Below are positions 35,591-45,600 of a DNA stretch of 64,000 nt, one piece after another (positions within the stretch are counted from its first letter, which is position 1; each line of letters opens with the position of its first letter). The stretch is from contig CAZLQF010000007.1 in the NCBI GenBank assembly GCA_964561545.1, forward strand, positions 25,864-89,863, given 5' to 3'. A program made the translations under genes and the position numbers. The notes below the pieces were generated by a model. That model made no database searches. It was not told the DNA's origin and worked only from the letters and a program-made list of their open reading frames with translations. The DNA comes from CAZLQF01 sp964561545. Lineage in GTDB: Bacteria > Bacteroidota > Bacteroidia > CAILMK01 > CAYYUA01.

Positions 35591-36412
35591 CTATTGATCA
35601 GCACTCAGCATCACTGGTAAGCCATCTTTGCCATTACCGATCATGATAACTTTAGAGTTTTCAGAATTGGCCACTTCTCCAGTAGCTTCAATGGCTTTAT
35701 CCCGAAGAACTTTCTCGGTTAAACTTTTGTCAAGAATTTCATTGGCCTTGGATTTACCTTTGGCTTCAATTTCTCTGCGCTCTGCTTCTTTTTCAGCCTT
35801 TTGCTTACTGTATTCTTTTTGTTGGATCTCTTGTTGCTCGGTAAGCTTTCGTTCAATTGCTTGTTTTATTTGAGGGGGTAATTTAATAGAGCGGATCAAA
35901 AGGGCATTCAACTTTATGAAGTTTTTCTCCAGCACCGTTTCTGCCTTTTTCTTTATGTTTTTTTGTATCTCAGATCTGTCCTTTGAATAGAGCTCTTCAG
36001 GTTTGTATTGACCAATTACTTCTCGGGTGGAGGAGCGAACCTCAGGTACAATTATTTTATTGAGGTAATTAAAGCCCACTTCATCGTGCAAGTAGCCAAT
36101 CTTATTTCCAATTGGTTGATACCTTATTGATACATCAATGTTAATATCCAGACCATTGGATGACAATACTTCCATACTTTGCCTGTTCTCTTGCTTTCTT
36201 ATTTCATAGACGATCATGGTATTCCAGGGTGCTTTCACCTTCAATCCTTGTTCATAGACCTGGTCTTGGTCTAAACCTCCGGAAAGGGGTTCATATTTTA
36301 CACCTCGTTCACCAGAGCCTATGGTAACGAAAATTGAACTGGAAAAAGCGATAATCAAAATAAAGACGGCTCCAGCAATGAGCCCAATTCTTACTAATTG
36401 TTTGTTTTGCAT
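35591..36412 (-). CDS. Prohibitin / SPFH-domain membrane protein
   Basis: A 273-aa protein with an N-terminal membrane segment (about 9-30, IGLIAGAVFILIIAF) followed by an SPFH domain: VTIGSGERGVKYEPL, VYEIRKQENRQSMEVLSSNGLDINIDVSIRY and RSSTREVIGQY. A charged coiled coil (about 195-240, KQKAEKEAERREIEAKGK) forms the oligomerisation arm. Prohibitins make ring-shaped membrane scaffolds that often restrain FtsH; no ftsH is seen here. It follows gldB on the same strand 10 nt downstream, so the two are one transcript. Confidence 0.92.
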   Translation of the reverse strand: MQNKQLVRIGLIAGAVFILIIAFSSSIFVTIGSGERGVKYEPLSGGLDQDQVYEQGLKVKAPWNTMIVYEIRKQENRQSMEVLSSNGLDINIDVSIRYQPIGNKIGYLHDEVGFNYLNKIIVPEVRSSTREVIGQYKPEELYSKDRSEIQKNIKKKAETVLEKNFIKLNALLIRSIKLPPQIKQAIERKLTEQQEIQQKEYSKQKAEKEAERREIEAKGKSKANEILDKSLTEKVLRDKAIEATGEVANSENSKVIMIGNGKDGLPVMLSADQ

Positions 36413-36422
36413 TCTGTGTAGT

Positions 36423-37475
36423 TTAAGGATTATAACTTGCTAAGTTAAGTATTTTTTGATGATCTCGTTCATTAAATATTTCACGGACTGATTGATTGGG
36501 ATGTTGTTGTTTGTATTTCCTAACAATTTGCCAACCGACCCACTCAGCAATTCTGGGAGGCGTCTCTTCAGGGAAGCCTCCTGCATTTGTAAAAGGGCCT
36601 TCACTCATATATTTGTTGATCTCCCTTTCATTGGTCTCATAGATCACCTCATTGTCAATTAGTTGCTTCCAGACTCGCTGCTCATACCTGCGTGCCCAAT
36701 TCAATTGTTCTTGCGTGTATCGGATCTTTAAGCTGTCATGGACGCTGGGCATCGTAAGATCAAGGAAAAAAAGCATTTTTCCCTGATAGATCATTTTACT
36801 GATAAGGGTTTCTTTTGCATAATCATCCTCCGGATATTTGGAAGAAAAATAGGTTTTCATCGCATCGGGAGCCATGTAGGGTTTTCTAAAGCTTGTTATT
36901 AAATAATCCGGATACATAGAAGGATAATACTTGAAATCTTCCCCCAGGTACATATCAAGAGAAATGGCCAACAGGTTATCGTATGTAGCAGACTTGTACT
37001 TAAGATCAATCCCTTTTACCAACGTGTACACCTCCGGAATGGTATCCTTGGGAAAATAATGGCGCACATGCCTGAATGCATCCTCCAGTTCTTCCTCAAG
37101 GAAGTTAACCTCCTCATAAGCAATTTGGCTTGTGTCATAAACCATTTGCCAATAGTCATCAAAAACAAAATGCTTAAGTTTTGTATAGGTTTGATCCTTG
37201 TCTACAGAGCCAATACCCAGGATTCTCTCAACATACATGGTAAAAATCCGGGGATCTTCTTTTTTAAGATTTTTAGCAGCGTTTATAAAATTTTTTCGTG
37301 GCAATTGGAACAATTCCTGCTCGAAACGCTCAATGTCAATATCCACATCCTCCACTTGGCTAAGGTCAATTTGATAGTTGTAATCAGAACTTGAGAAAAA
37401 ACCGTAATAACCCGCAATCGCCAAGATGATTGCAAGCAAAATAACTATGAGGAATTTAAAATTCTTTTTGATCAT
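36423..37475 (-). CDS. gldB: Gliding motility protein GldB homologue
   Basis: A 350-aa protein with one N-terminal hydrophobic segment (about 7-26, FLIVILLAIILAIAGYYGFF) and a long soluble region. Family features are IDIERFEQELF (about 38-50), LGEDFKYYPSMYPDYLITSF and the C-terminal GWQIVRKYKQQHPNQS. In Flavobacterium GldB is an essential lipoprotein of the gliding/T9SS machinery. This copy has no cysteine at the end of its signal, so it looks membrane-anchored rather than lipidated. ATG 37475 is chosen over a start at 37511, which would add a poor N-terminus. It lies divergent from a beta-barrel gene and near nadE. Confidence 0.85.
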   Translation of the reverse strand: MIKKNFKFLIVILLAIILAIAGYYGFFSSSDYNYQIDLSQVEDVDIDIERFEQELFQLPRKNFINAAKNLKKEDPRIFTMYVERILGIGSVDKDQTYTKLKHFVFDDYWQMVYDTSQIAYEEVNFLEEELEDAFRHVRHYFPKDTIPEVYTLVKGIDLKYKSATYDNLLAISLDMYLGEDFKYYPSMYPDYLITSFRKPYMAPDAMKTYFSSKYPEDDYAKETLISKMIYQGKMLFFLDLTMPSVHDSLKIRYTQEQLNWARRYEQRVWKQLIDNEVIYETNEREINKYMSEGPFTNAGGFPEETPPRIAEWVGWQIVRKYKQQHPNQSVREIFNERDHQKILNLASYNP

Positions 37476-37526
37476 TTTTGTATCATTGTATTGGCTTATA
37501 AAGGGCCCCAAGATAAATGCAAAGCT

Positions 37527-38174
37527 ATGAAAAAGTTAACCCTCCTGCTATTTTCAGTAATTTTCTTAACTGAAACAGGTAATGCCCAAAAAGAACAAGC
37601 ATTGAAATTTGGCTTAGATGCCAGGCCATTCTTGTCTTGGTTTAAAATAGAAAATAACAGTGATCAAATTGATGAGATCAAAAGCGATGGTTCTAAACTT
37701 GGATTTGCTTATGGCTTAAATTCCGAATACCATTTTTCTGACAACTACGCACTACAAATAGACATACACCACGTATTAACGGGTGGCAAACACGAAAAAA
37801 AACTTGGGGACTCCTCAGTTTCAAGAGACTGGAATGAATTGCAATATTTGGAGCTCCCTGTTACGCTAAAAATGATGACCAATGAAATCGGTTATTGGAC
37901 CTATTATGCCAAGATAGGGTTCAATCCAGGCATTAACATTAAAAGCCGGGGCGACCAAACAACTGGTGATGTAGAGGACGATGATCGAAAATTCAATTCC
38001 ACTACGTTCCATGCAGGCATTGTTGTTGGAGCTGGCGCCATGTATTCTTTAGGGGGCACCACTTATGCAAAAGGAGGTCTTATTTTAAACAATGGATTTT
38101 CTCCTATTGATAAGGCGGATAATTATAAGATAAGAAGAATTTCTATTGGCTTGGATCTCGGATTGATTTTTTAA
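37527..38174 (+). CDS. Outer-membrane beta-barrel protein (porin/PorT-like fold)
   Basis: A 215-aa protein with a signal peptide ending NAQ (residues about 1-19) and alternating hydrophobic strands typical of an eight-stranded barrel, for example LGFAYGLNSEYHFS, NYALQIDIHHVLTG, YYAKIGFNPGINI and ISIGLDLGLIF at the end, with an aromatic terminal residue. Function unknown; many Bacteroidota carry such small barrels. ATG 37527 is chosen because the signal peptide starts there (MKKLTLLLFS). It is divergent from gldB with only 51 nt between. Confidence 0.82.
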   Translation: MKKLTLLLFSVIFLTETGNAQKEQALKFGLDARPFLSWFKIENNSDQIDEIKSDGSKLGFAYGLNSEYHFSDNYALQIDIHHVLTGGKHEKKLGDSSVSRDWNELQYLELPVTLKMMTNEIGYWTYYAKIGFNPGINIKSRGDQTTGDVEDDDRKFNSTTFHAGIVVGAGAMYSLGGTTYAKGGLILNNGFSPIDKADNYKIRRISIGLDLGLIF

Positions 38175-38391
38175 GGTTATGAGGTAGTCGTGTCTTAATG
38201 TTGGGATTGTTAGAGATTTGTTTAGCTCGCTCAGCTTTTAAGTTTGTTGATTGATCCAGAATCTTTTTAAAATGTTTTACTGGTGGCAAACATTAAATAA
38301 ATAGCGTTGTATAAATTTTGACAGGCAATAACTAAGCATTAAATGGGGTATGACTAATCCCTAACTAATAATTACTAATTACTTCTTTTTC

Positions 38392-40032
38392 ATGAAGGTA
38401 GCACTTGCGCAGTTAAATTTTCATACCGGCAATTTTAAGCACAATACCCAAAAAATTATTGACCACATCCAACAAGCAAAAAGCCAGGGTGCCGATTTGG
38501 TAGTTTTCCCTGAATTGGCCATCTGTGGTTATCCCCCGCGCGATTTTCTTGAGTTTGAGCACTTCATTCAGTTGTGCGAAGATTCGATCCGTGAGATCGC
38601 CACTCACTGCCAAAATATTGCAGCCATTGTTGGATCACCTTCTCCTAATCCAAAAGAAGCTGGTAAGTCCTTGTTCAATTCAGCTTATTTCCTTCAAGAT
38701 GGCAGGGTTCAACAAATTGTTCATAAGGCTTTATTGCCAACTTACGATGTATTTGATGAATACCGCTATTTTGAACCAGGCGACCAATTCAAAACAATAC
38801 ATTTTCAAGGGAAAAAAATAGCATTGACCATTTGCGAGGACCTTTGGAACCTTGCAGATCATCCTTTGTACGTTTATTACCCCATGCAGCATTTAGCCCA
38901 AGAGGAGCCGGATTTTGCGATCAACATCGCAGCTTCACCTTTTTCATACACGCAGGAAAATGACCGCAAAAGCGTACTCATCCAAAATGCTAATCAACAC
39001 CAGCTTCCCATTTTTTACGTCAATCATATAGGCGCCCAGACTGAATTAATTTTTGATGGGGCATCCTGCATTGTTAATAGACAAGGCAAAATTGTAGAAC
39101 AGCAGCCTTTTTTTGAAGAAAGCCTTGAGACTTACGAACTAGAATCCATCAACAGTAAGCAAGGCGAACCCTTCCATTATTCGCTCGAGTATAAAATGCA
39201 ACGCATTTATGATGGATTGGTACTCGGCATCAAGGATTATTTTAAAAAACTTAATTTCCAAAAAGCCATTGTTGGGCTGTCTGGGGGTATTGATTCTGCT
39301 TTGACGATTGCTTTGGCGGCAAAGGCATTGGGCACGGACCATGTCTTAGCTTTGGTTATGCCATCACAATTTACTTCCCAAACTTCTTTAGACGATGCTT
39401 ACCAATTATGCCATAATCTCGATGTACCATACAACACGGTTCCCATTTCTTCCATTGTTGATACATTCAATGAGGAGCTACAGCCTCATTTTAAGGGTTA
39501 TCCAAAAAACATTGCAGAAGAAAACATCCAGGCCCGTAGCCGAGCTTTGCTATTGATGGCCTTTTCCAATAAATTTGGTCATATCTTGTTAAACACGTCC
39601 AACAAAAGTGAATTGGCCGTGGGTTATGGAACACTGTATGGGGATATGTGCGGGGGCATTTCGGTATTGGGGGATGTATACAAAACCGAAGTATTTGACC
39701 TTTGCCGTTTTATCAATCAAGACCATGAGCTCATCCCCGAAAACGTGATTACCAAACCTCCCACTGCAGAGCTGAAAGAAGATCAAAAAGATTCGGATAC
39801 GCTACCACCTTATGAAAACCTGGACACCATTCTTTACCAGTATATTGAGCAAAGGAAAGGACCCAAGGAGATTATCGAAATGGGTTATGAAGAAGGGCTG
39901 GTAAGCAGAATTCTGAAAATGGTCAATCAAAGTGAATACAAACGATACCAGGCACCACCCATCCTAAGGATATCCGAAAAAGCATTTGGCATGGGAAGGC
40001 GACTGCCCATTGTAGCCAAATACCTTTCATAA
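38392..40032 (+). CDS. nadE: Glutamine-dependent NAD+ synthase
   Basis: A 546-aa fused enzyme, the last step in NAD synthesis. The N-terminal nitrilase-like glutaminase domain (1-260) has the Glu-Lys-Cys triad in VFPELAICGYPPRDF (Glu about 45), KALLPTYDVFDEYRYF (Lys about 113) and LTICEDLWN (Cys148). The C-terminal synthetase domain has the PP-loop GLSGGIDS at 295-302 and ARSRALLLMAFSNKF near 385. Glutamine gives the ammonia channelled to the second site. The ATG at 38392 follows AT-rich sequence. Monocistronic. Confidence 0.97.
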   Translation: MKVALAQLNFHTGNFKHNTQKIIDHIQQAKSQGADLVVFPELAICGYPPRDFLEFEHFIQLCEDSIREIATHCQNIAAIVGSPSPNPKEAGKSLFNSAYFLQDGRVQQIVHKALLPTYDVFDEYRYFEPGDQFKTIHFQGKKIALTICEDLWNLADHPLYVYYPMQHLAQEEPDFAINIAASPFSYTQENDRKSVLIQNANQHQLPIFYVNHIGAQTELIFDGASCIVNRQGKIVEQQPFFEESLETYELESINSKQGEPFHYSLEYKMQRIYDGLVLGIKDYFKKLNFQKAIVGLSGGIDSALTIALAAKALGTDHVLALVMPSQFTSQTSLDDAYQLCHNLDVPYNTVPISSIVDTFNEELQPHFKGYPKNIAEENIQARSRALLLMAFSNKFGHILLNTSNKSELAVGYGTLYGDMCGGISVLGDVYKTEVFDLCRFINQDHELIPENVITKPPTAELKEDQKDSDTLPPYENLDTILYQYIEQRKGPKEIIEMGYEEGLVSRILKMVNQSEYKRYQAPPILRISEKAFGMGRRLPIVAKYLS

Positions 40033-40088
40033 CAATAAACCCGGGATGATGAATGAAAAATTCAGCTCTAAAATGCCTTTTAATTGGT

Positions 40089-40107
40089 ATTGGTCGTAAG
40101 GACCAAT
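40089..40107. terminator. Hairpin ATTGGTC-N5-GACCAAT between convergent genes
   Basis: Perfect 7-bp stem with a 5-nt loop, 57 nt after nadE and 35 nt after the O-antigen ligase stop. No T tract on either strand, so a Rho-type or boundary role is possible. Confidence 0.35.
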
Positions 40108-40141
40108 GTAACGAAATGAAATCAAGGGGTCCCCAATGCTT

Positions 40142-41359
40142 TTATTCTTTAATAAAATAGACCCAATAAAAAGCAAAAAATGTCACTCCTGTTTGTCTCT
40201 CAAGTGTGGACTCTACCAAAAAAGCAAATAAGACGGGTATCATCAAGCAAAGCATTAAGTAATTCTGGGTGGTCCAAACCCTGTAAAAGCCCAGCCCTAT
40301 AATAGCAAGCAACAATCCAAAGCCAACCAATCCTTGCCCAGCCATCGTTTCAAGGTATTGGTTATGGGGAGACAATCTATTTTGGGGTTTTAAGACGGTA
40401 CCAAGGTTTTGATAAGCCAGCCCCAATTCATTTTTTACATCTCCAATGCCTACTCCTAAAATCGGATTTTCAGCGATGATATACGCGGTTTTTTCCCATG
40501 CTTCGAACCGCATAGAAATAGACCGGTAATTGATATCACCGCCATTCATATAGATCTCCAGGTCCTTGACCGTATTGTCGTACCGGTTATTCAGGGATTG
40601 AATCTGATTGATTGCCAAATATGCACCGCCTGCCATCAAGAGCAAGGTTGCAGTACCCAGAATAAACCTTTTGGATCGAATCACATAAATGATCAAAAAT
40701 AAACCCGCCGTTAAATACAAGCCTCCCAAACCTGTTCTGGTGGCAAATACATGAATAAATACGAAATTGACCAGCGTTAAAGCTGTAATCCCATAAAACA
40801 AATATTGGTTTTTTACATAGCCCCTGATGAGCAAGTAGGCCCCCAGCAAGATACTTATAGCCAAAATATAGCTATAATAAATGTGGTTAATGCCTGTTAC
40901 AATAGAAATGGCCTTAGACTCAGTTAGCCCTTCGTTAATCTCCTGATAATTGTTCAAATAATTAAAAAACGTAGCAGCACCGGCTGTAAACAATGAAATT
41001 TGAAGAGCCAATAAAATGATAATGAAGCGCTTATCATACAAGAGGTTAGTTGCGGTCAAGCCGATTGGCAGTAGTAAAAGGGGCAGCTGAACTTTTAAGT
41101 GGGTTAAATAACCTCCGATATTCTCTGAATAAAAAAAGGTTAAAGCGCCCCAGAGGTAAAAAACCACGATTATTTGCAGCATCCGGTTGTTTCGTAAATT
41201 ATATTTAATTTGATTAAACTGACCATTAAGGAAGGGACTAAGAAAAATAAGCCCTGTGCCAACTGAAATTAAAACGCGGGAATAGCAAAAGCCGACCATT
41301 ATTAGTATGGCACCAACAAGTTCAAAATTTTGCTTTAACCAATTAATATAATAACGCAT
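40142..41359 (-). CDS. O-antigen ligase / polymerase family membrane protein
   Basis: A 405-aa protein of about eleven membrane segments. The Wzy_C/WaaL-type conserved loop is SMRFEAWEKTAYIIAENPILGVGIGD (about 280-310) and PHNQYLETMAGQGLVGF (about 335-350), containing the conserved His and Arg. Relatives either polymerise or ligate O-antigen or related glycan to a lipid or protein acceptor at the outer face of the cytoplasmic membrane; which is not decidable. It starts 17 nt after the LysM/RlpA gene and shares its transcript. The glycosyltransferases at 10.5 and 50.1 kb could serve the same polysaccharide. Confidence 0.88.
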   Translation of the reverse strand: MRYYINWLKQNFELVGAILIMVGFCYSRVLISVGTGLIFLSPFLNGQFNQIKYNLRNNRMLQIIVVFYLWGALTFFYSENIGGYLTHLKVQLPLLLLPIGLTATNLLYDKRFIIILLALQISLFTAGAATFFNYLNNYQEINEGLTESKAISIVTGINHIYYSYILAISILLGAYLLIRGYVKNQYLFYGITALTLVNFVFIHVFATRTGLGGLYLTAGLFLIIYVIRSKRFILGTATLLLMAGGAYLAINQIQSLNNRYDNTVKDLEIYMNGGDINYRSISMRFEAWEKTAYIIAENPILGVGIGDVKNELGLAYQNLGTVLKPQNRLSPHNQYLETMAGQGLVGFGLLLAIIGLGFYRVWTTQNYLMLCLMIPVLFAFLVESTLERQTGVTFFAFYWVYFIKE

Positions 41360-41376
41360 GAAAAAATTTAAGGCAC

Positions 41377-42435
41377 TTATTCTTCATCTTGGGCTTTAAC
41401 AGAATATTCTAATTGCGCTCTAAAATAATCTTGCTGCACGTTTAGCTTTTTGGCTGCTTTTTTCGATATGGTAATGAGGGTTCGCTCATCTTCCTTTTCA
41501 TTGAGGTTGCCAACAGTCTTTACAAAAACTACCTTATCATTCATCATATTCTTGATACGGATAATGGTGCCGGGCTCCGCTGTTCTGTGCAAGGCTAAAC
41601 TTTTCCTGTTGTTCATAAAGTCATCATCAATCCAGGTTGCTTTCCCTTGCTCCTTCACCACTTTCCAGCCCTCATCTCCGGATTCAACGCTCGTAACCCT
41701 GGAGTATTCCTTACGATACCTGTTATCCTCATTTTGCGTCATAATGGGTGCTCCTTTTGAAGAATCGCTTGATAACGTATCAGCCTTAGCAGCAACTTTT
41801 TGGGAGGTATCCTGTTTGGCCATTTTATCCTGATCAGGGGCTAATGAGCTGGGCGAGCTTTCTTCCAGTCCACCTTCAGGTTTTTGNNNNNNNNNNNNNN
41901 NNNNNNNNNNNNNNNNNNNNNNNNNNNNNNNNNNNNNNNNNNNNNNNNNNNNNNNNNNNNNNNNNNNNNNNNNNNNNNNNNNNNNNTCAGGTTTTTGAGT
42001 TATTGGTTGTTGGGATTCGGATTTTTCACCTACGATCAATTCCTCTCCCACCTCGATGGCATTGCTTTTTATGCCATTCCATTCTTTGATGGCCTTTACT
42101 TCTACACCATATTGCTGGGCTATGCTGAACAAAGTTTCCCCTTTTTTAACCCGATGGGTTACGTGTGAAGCTTGACTTTCTTTTTTACGGTAAGGCACCA
42201 AAATGACCTCTCCTATGCTCAATCCTTCCTTAGCCTGGGGGTTGGTAGCTCTTAAAGAATCTACATCAACCTCATATTTTCTGCTAATGGCGAAGAGGGT
42301 CTGCCCTTCTTCAACCTGATGTAAAATAAATAGCTGTCCATTTTTTTCCTTTAAACCAATAGAGTCTGGTTTAGCCGTAATTTCCAAAGTTGTAAGCAAG
42401 GTCAAGCCCAAAATGCCAATTAGTATTCCCTTCAT
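41377..42435 (-). CDS. LysM and RlpA-like domain protein (interrupted by assembly gap)
   Basis: Exported protein with a signal peptide (residues 1-22, ILIGILGLTLLTTLEITAKP). LysM 1 lies at about 37-82 (HQVEEGQTLFAISRKYEV) and LysM 2 at about 92-136 (HRVKKGETLFSIAQQYGV). A low-complexity linker with QKP units holds the 100-N gap, then a second linker and a C-terminal RlpA-like double-psi barrel (about 265-345: GKATWIDDDF, LALHRTAEPG). It should bind peptidoglycan; RlpA proteins may cleave or bind glycan strands. The frame is the same on both sides of the N run. The true linker length is unknown. Confidence 0.85.
   Translation of the reverse strand: MKGILIGILGLTLLTTLEITAKPDSIGLKEKNGQLFILHQVEEGQTLFAISRKYEVDVDSLRATNPQAKEGLSIGEVILVPYRKKESQASHVTHRVKKGETLFSIAQQYGVEVKAIKEWNGIKSNAIEVGEELIVGEKSESQQPITQKPXXXXXXXXXXXXXXXXXXXXXXXXXXXXXXXXXXQKPEGGLEESSPSSLAPDQDKMAKQDTSQKVAAKADTLSSDSSKGAPIMTQNEDNRYRKEYSRVTSVESGDEGWKVVKEQGKATWIDDDFMNNRKSLALHRTAEPGTIIRIKNMMNDKVVFVKTVGNLNEKEDERTLITISKKAAKKLNVQQDYFRAQLEYSVKAQDEE
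41887..41986. other. Assembly gap of exactly 100 N
   Basis: A placeholder gap inside the linker of the LysM/RlpA gene. Both flanks carry the same 11-mer TCAGGTTTTTG (41876-41886 and 41987-41997), coding for QKP plus Glu or Asp, so the gap sits in a tandem repeat that the assembly could not span. True length is unknown. Confidence 0.97.
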
Positions 42436-42619
42436 TTAAGCATCGTGTTGTTTTATATTGCTTACAAAAATACATAAAGATCAATAGATGGGTTGTAAAC
42501 TGGGTATTAATCAGGCAATAATTTTAAGTCTTTTAATAGAACTGGCTTTGTATTAAGGAGTCGTCCTTGATCACAACCAAAAAACCTTAAATGAATATTA
42601 TCTGTAACAACTTAAACTT

Positions 42620-42642
42620 AAAAGGCCCGCGAGATGCCTTTT
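42620..42642 (-). terminator. Terminator of the T9SS surface protein gene
   Basis: AAAAGGC and GCCTTTT form a 7-bp stem with a 9-nt loop, with T tracts on both sides, 50 nt after the stop of the surface protein gene. Confidence 0.65.
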
Positions 42643-42692
42643 TACTTCCTTGTTTTAATTTGGCTATCAACTTTATTGTTAAATGAAAGCAT

Positions 42693-45600
42693 TTAGTGAA
42701 TTACAACCCGCTTATTAACAACATTGTTATCATGACGAATACGAAGCATGTAGATGCCTTTACCCAGATCATTGGTTTGAATTGAAAATCCTATGCCATT
42801 TTGGCGAATGTTAATTTGATGCAGGCGCTTGCCTTTGGCATTGTACAATTGGATGTTGTTCTCATCAATATGGGTTGCATTGGTATTAACTTTGACGGCT
42901 TTGCCAGCTGTTACAGGATTTGGATAAATTTTAAAGCCTACATTTTGGGGAATAGCATAATCAGAAGTGGTAATGGTACTTTCAGCACAAATAGCTGTCA
43001 CGTCAAAACCGTCTGCATTGGGGTAAGCGGTGAAAGCTGAAGGATTCGTTACATCAACAATTTTTACGTATTTGTATACAATGCTGTCCAGTTGAAATGT
43101 ATTGGTATGGATGTCTCCGCTTGGATTATTTTTGTTGTCGGCCATTCCTACATAAGTCCAGTTGTTCTGATCAGGGCTAACGTATACTTTTGCTTTCTCT
43201 TCGGGGTAATTGGTACTGGTCCAGGTTACCTCATGAATGGTCAACTCCCCGATCATTGGATCATCAAAACCAATTGTTAAGAAAGGCGTTTGGCTTACGC
43301 TCGTATCCAGTCCTAAACTATAAAAGCTTTGAGAATTGGTTTGGCCTAATGCGTTCTGTGGATTAGAGCGATTACTTGCAACAGAATCCAAGTCTGATTC
43401 TTTACCTTGCGCATATCCAACAACGTAAGAACCATAAATGTTACAAGAAGGGTTATCGTCCATAGTTGCTTTTTGCTCTGCACAAATACCGGCTACATCA
43501 AATGCATCTTCAGTTCCTTTTGGACACTTTTTTACATCCGTATTATTCACAATTTTGACGTACTTGTAATTTAAACTATCAAGGTTAAAAGTTGTGGGAT
43601 GAAGATTGGTATTTGGTTTAAACAAGTTATGTGCCTCGCCTACATAGGTCCAGTTTGTTGGGTTTTCACTAACATAGATCTTGGCTTTTTCAAGCGGTTT
43701 ATTGTTGACTTCGTAAATCGTCAATTTACCTGTCATCATTTCATCAAACCCAAGGGTTAGGTATGGTTTGACGTTCAAACTATCCTGGAAACCTAAACTG
43801 TAGAGATCATTGGTAGTGGGAGTATCAAGCGCATTGGAAGGATTGGAACGGTTGGCGCTAATATCATTTCCGTTTTTGCGTTTGCCTTGCTTATTGTCTA
43901 CTACTTGAGTGGCATAAAAGCCACATGAGGGCTGAATATATGCTGGTGCTTTTTCTTCAGCGCAAATACCAGCAACATCGTAGCCGTCCCCGAGCGAACC
44001 CCAATTAGCGGGATCAGTCGTATTAACAATCTTTACATATTGATAAGCCAAATAATCCAATTCAAAGGTAGTAGGGTGTAAATTGCCCTGCGGTTGGTTT
44101 AAGTTATGGGCTTCTCCTACATAATTCCAACTACTGGTGTCTTGGCTTACGTAAATATCGGCTGTTTCAATTGGTTTGTTATCAACTTCATAAATGGAAA
44201 GTTTACCGGTCATCATGCTATCAAAACCTACTATTATATGAGGCTGATCCTGCATGTTATTTTTGAAACCTAAACTGAATAAATTATGACTGCTTGGTAC
44301 ACCCAATGCATCTTGAGGGTTTGACCTCGATGGTGAAATGGTGTTACCATTTTTATAAGTACCCTGATTAACGTCTAATATCTGCGATCCGTAGTAGTTA
44401 CAAGTGGGTTGAGTGTAATCCTTAGTAGCTTTATGTTCTGCACAAATACCGCTTATATCATAACCATCTCCTTTACCATTCCAAAGCGCCGTATCTGTTG
44501 TATTGACGACTTTAACGTACTTATAAGTGGTATAATCAAGATCAAAGGTAGTGGGATGTAAATCACTATGGGGATGGTTTAAATTATCAGCTTCTCCCAC
44601 GTAGGCCCAATTCTTGTTGTCCTGGCTAATGTAAATATCCGCTGTTTCAAGCGGATTGTTTTTATGCTCGTATACAGTCAATTTGCCAGTCATCATATCA
44701 TTAAAAGCAAGAATGATGTAAGGCTTGTCTTGCATGCCGTTTTGAAAACCGGTACTAAAAAACTGATGCTTGGCAGGTGCCCCTAAAGCTTCATCCGGAT
44801 TGGATCTGGCCAAGGAAATGGTATCGCCATTTTTATAAGTGCCTTGATTGGTCTCAATTACACTGTTACCATAATATCCGCATGAAGGTTTTGTATAATC
44901 CTGGTTAGCTTTTGTTTCTGCACATATAGAAGTGATATCGTAAGCATCAGCTTTGGCAATGCTGAATAAACTTTTGTCAGTAGCATCAACAATTTTTACA
45001 TGCTTGTAAACCATGGAATCCAGATAAAAAGTGGTAGGATGAATATCTCCGAGGTAGTTGTTCATGTTGTCGGCCATGCCAACATAAATCCAATTATTTT
45101 TATCAAGGCTCACGTAAACTTTCGCCTGTTCTTTGGGATAATTAGGATTGTTTTTACTTGCCCGGTAGGTTACTTCATGGAGGGTTAATTTCCCTGTCAT
45201 TAAACTATCGAACGAGAGTACTGCATTGGGGGAATTGGATAGATTGTTTTGAAAACCTAAACTGAAATAATCTAAATCAACGGGGCCGGTAGCATTGCTC
45301 GAGTCAGAATTTTCAGGAATAATTGTGTTTCCATTGGAATAGGTACCTTGAAGAGAGGAACTCACATTGGTTGCATAAAAATTACAATTGGCGTTATTTG
45401 CTTTATTCACTTCGACCCATTGCGGATCGTTCTCGTCACTTGTGGATGAATTCCCCAATTGCCCGCTGTTGTTATTGGGGCCAAGATCATTTGCAACTTG
45501 TCCTGAACATTCATTCAAATTCCAATAACTTACTAAACCTCCATTGTTGATCATTGAGGCAGGTTGATACATAAGTTGTTGGATTTGGGATATGCCGAAC

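Noticed and set aside
42975..45386. Regular repeats of about 480 nt resembling an array
   Set aside because: They are in-frame coding repeats of a surface protein, not a CRISPR array: units are far too long and no spacers exist.
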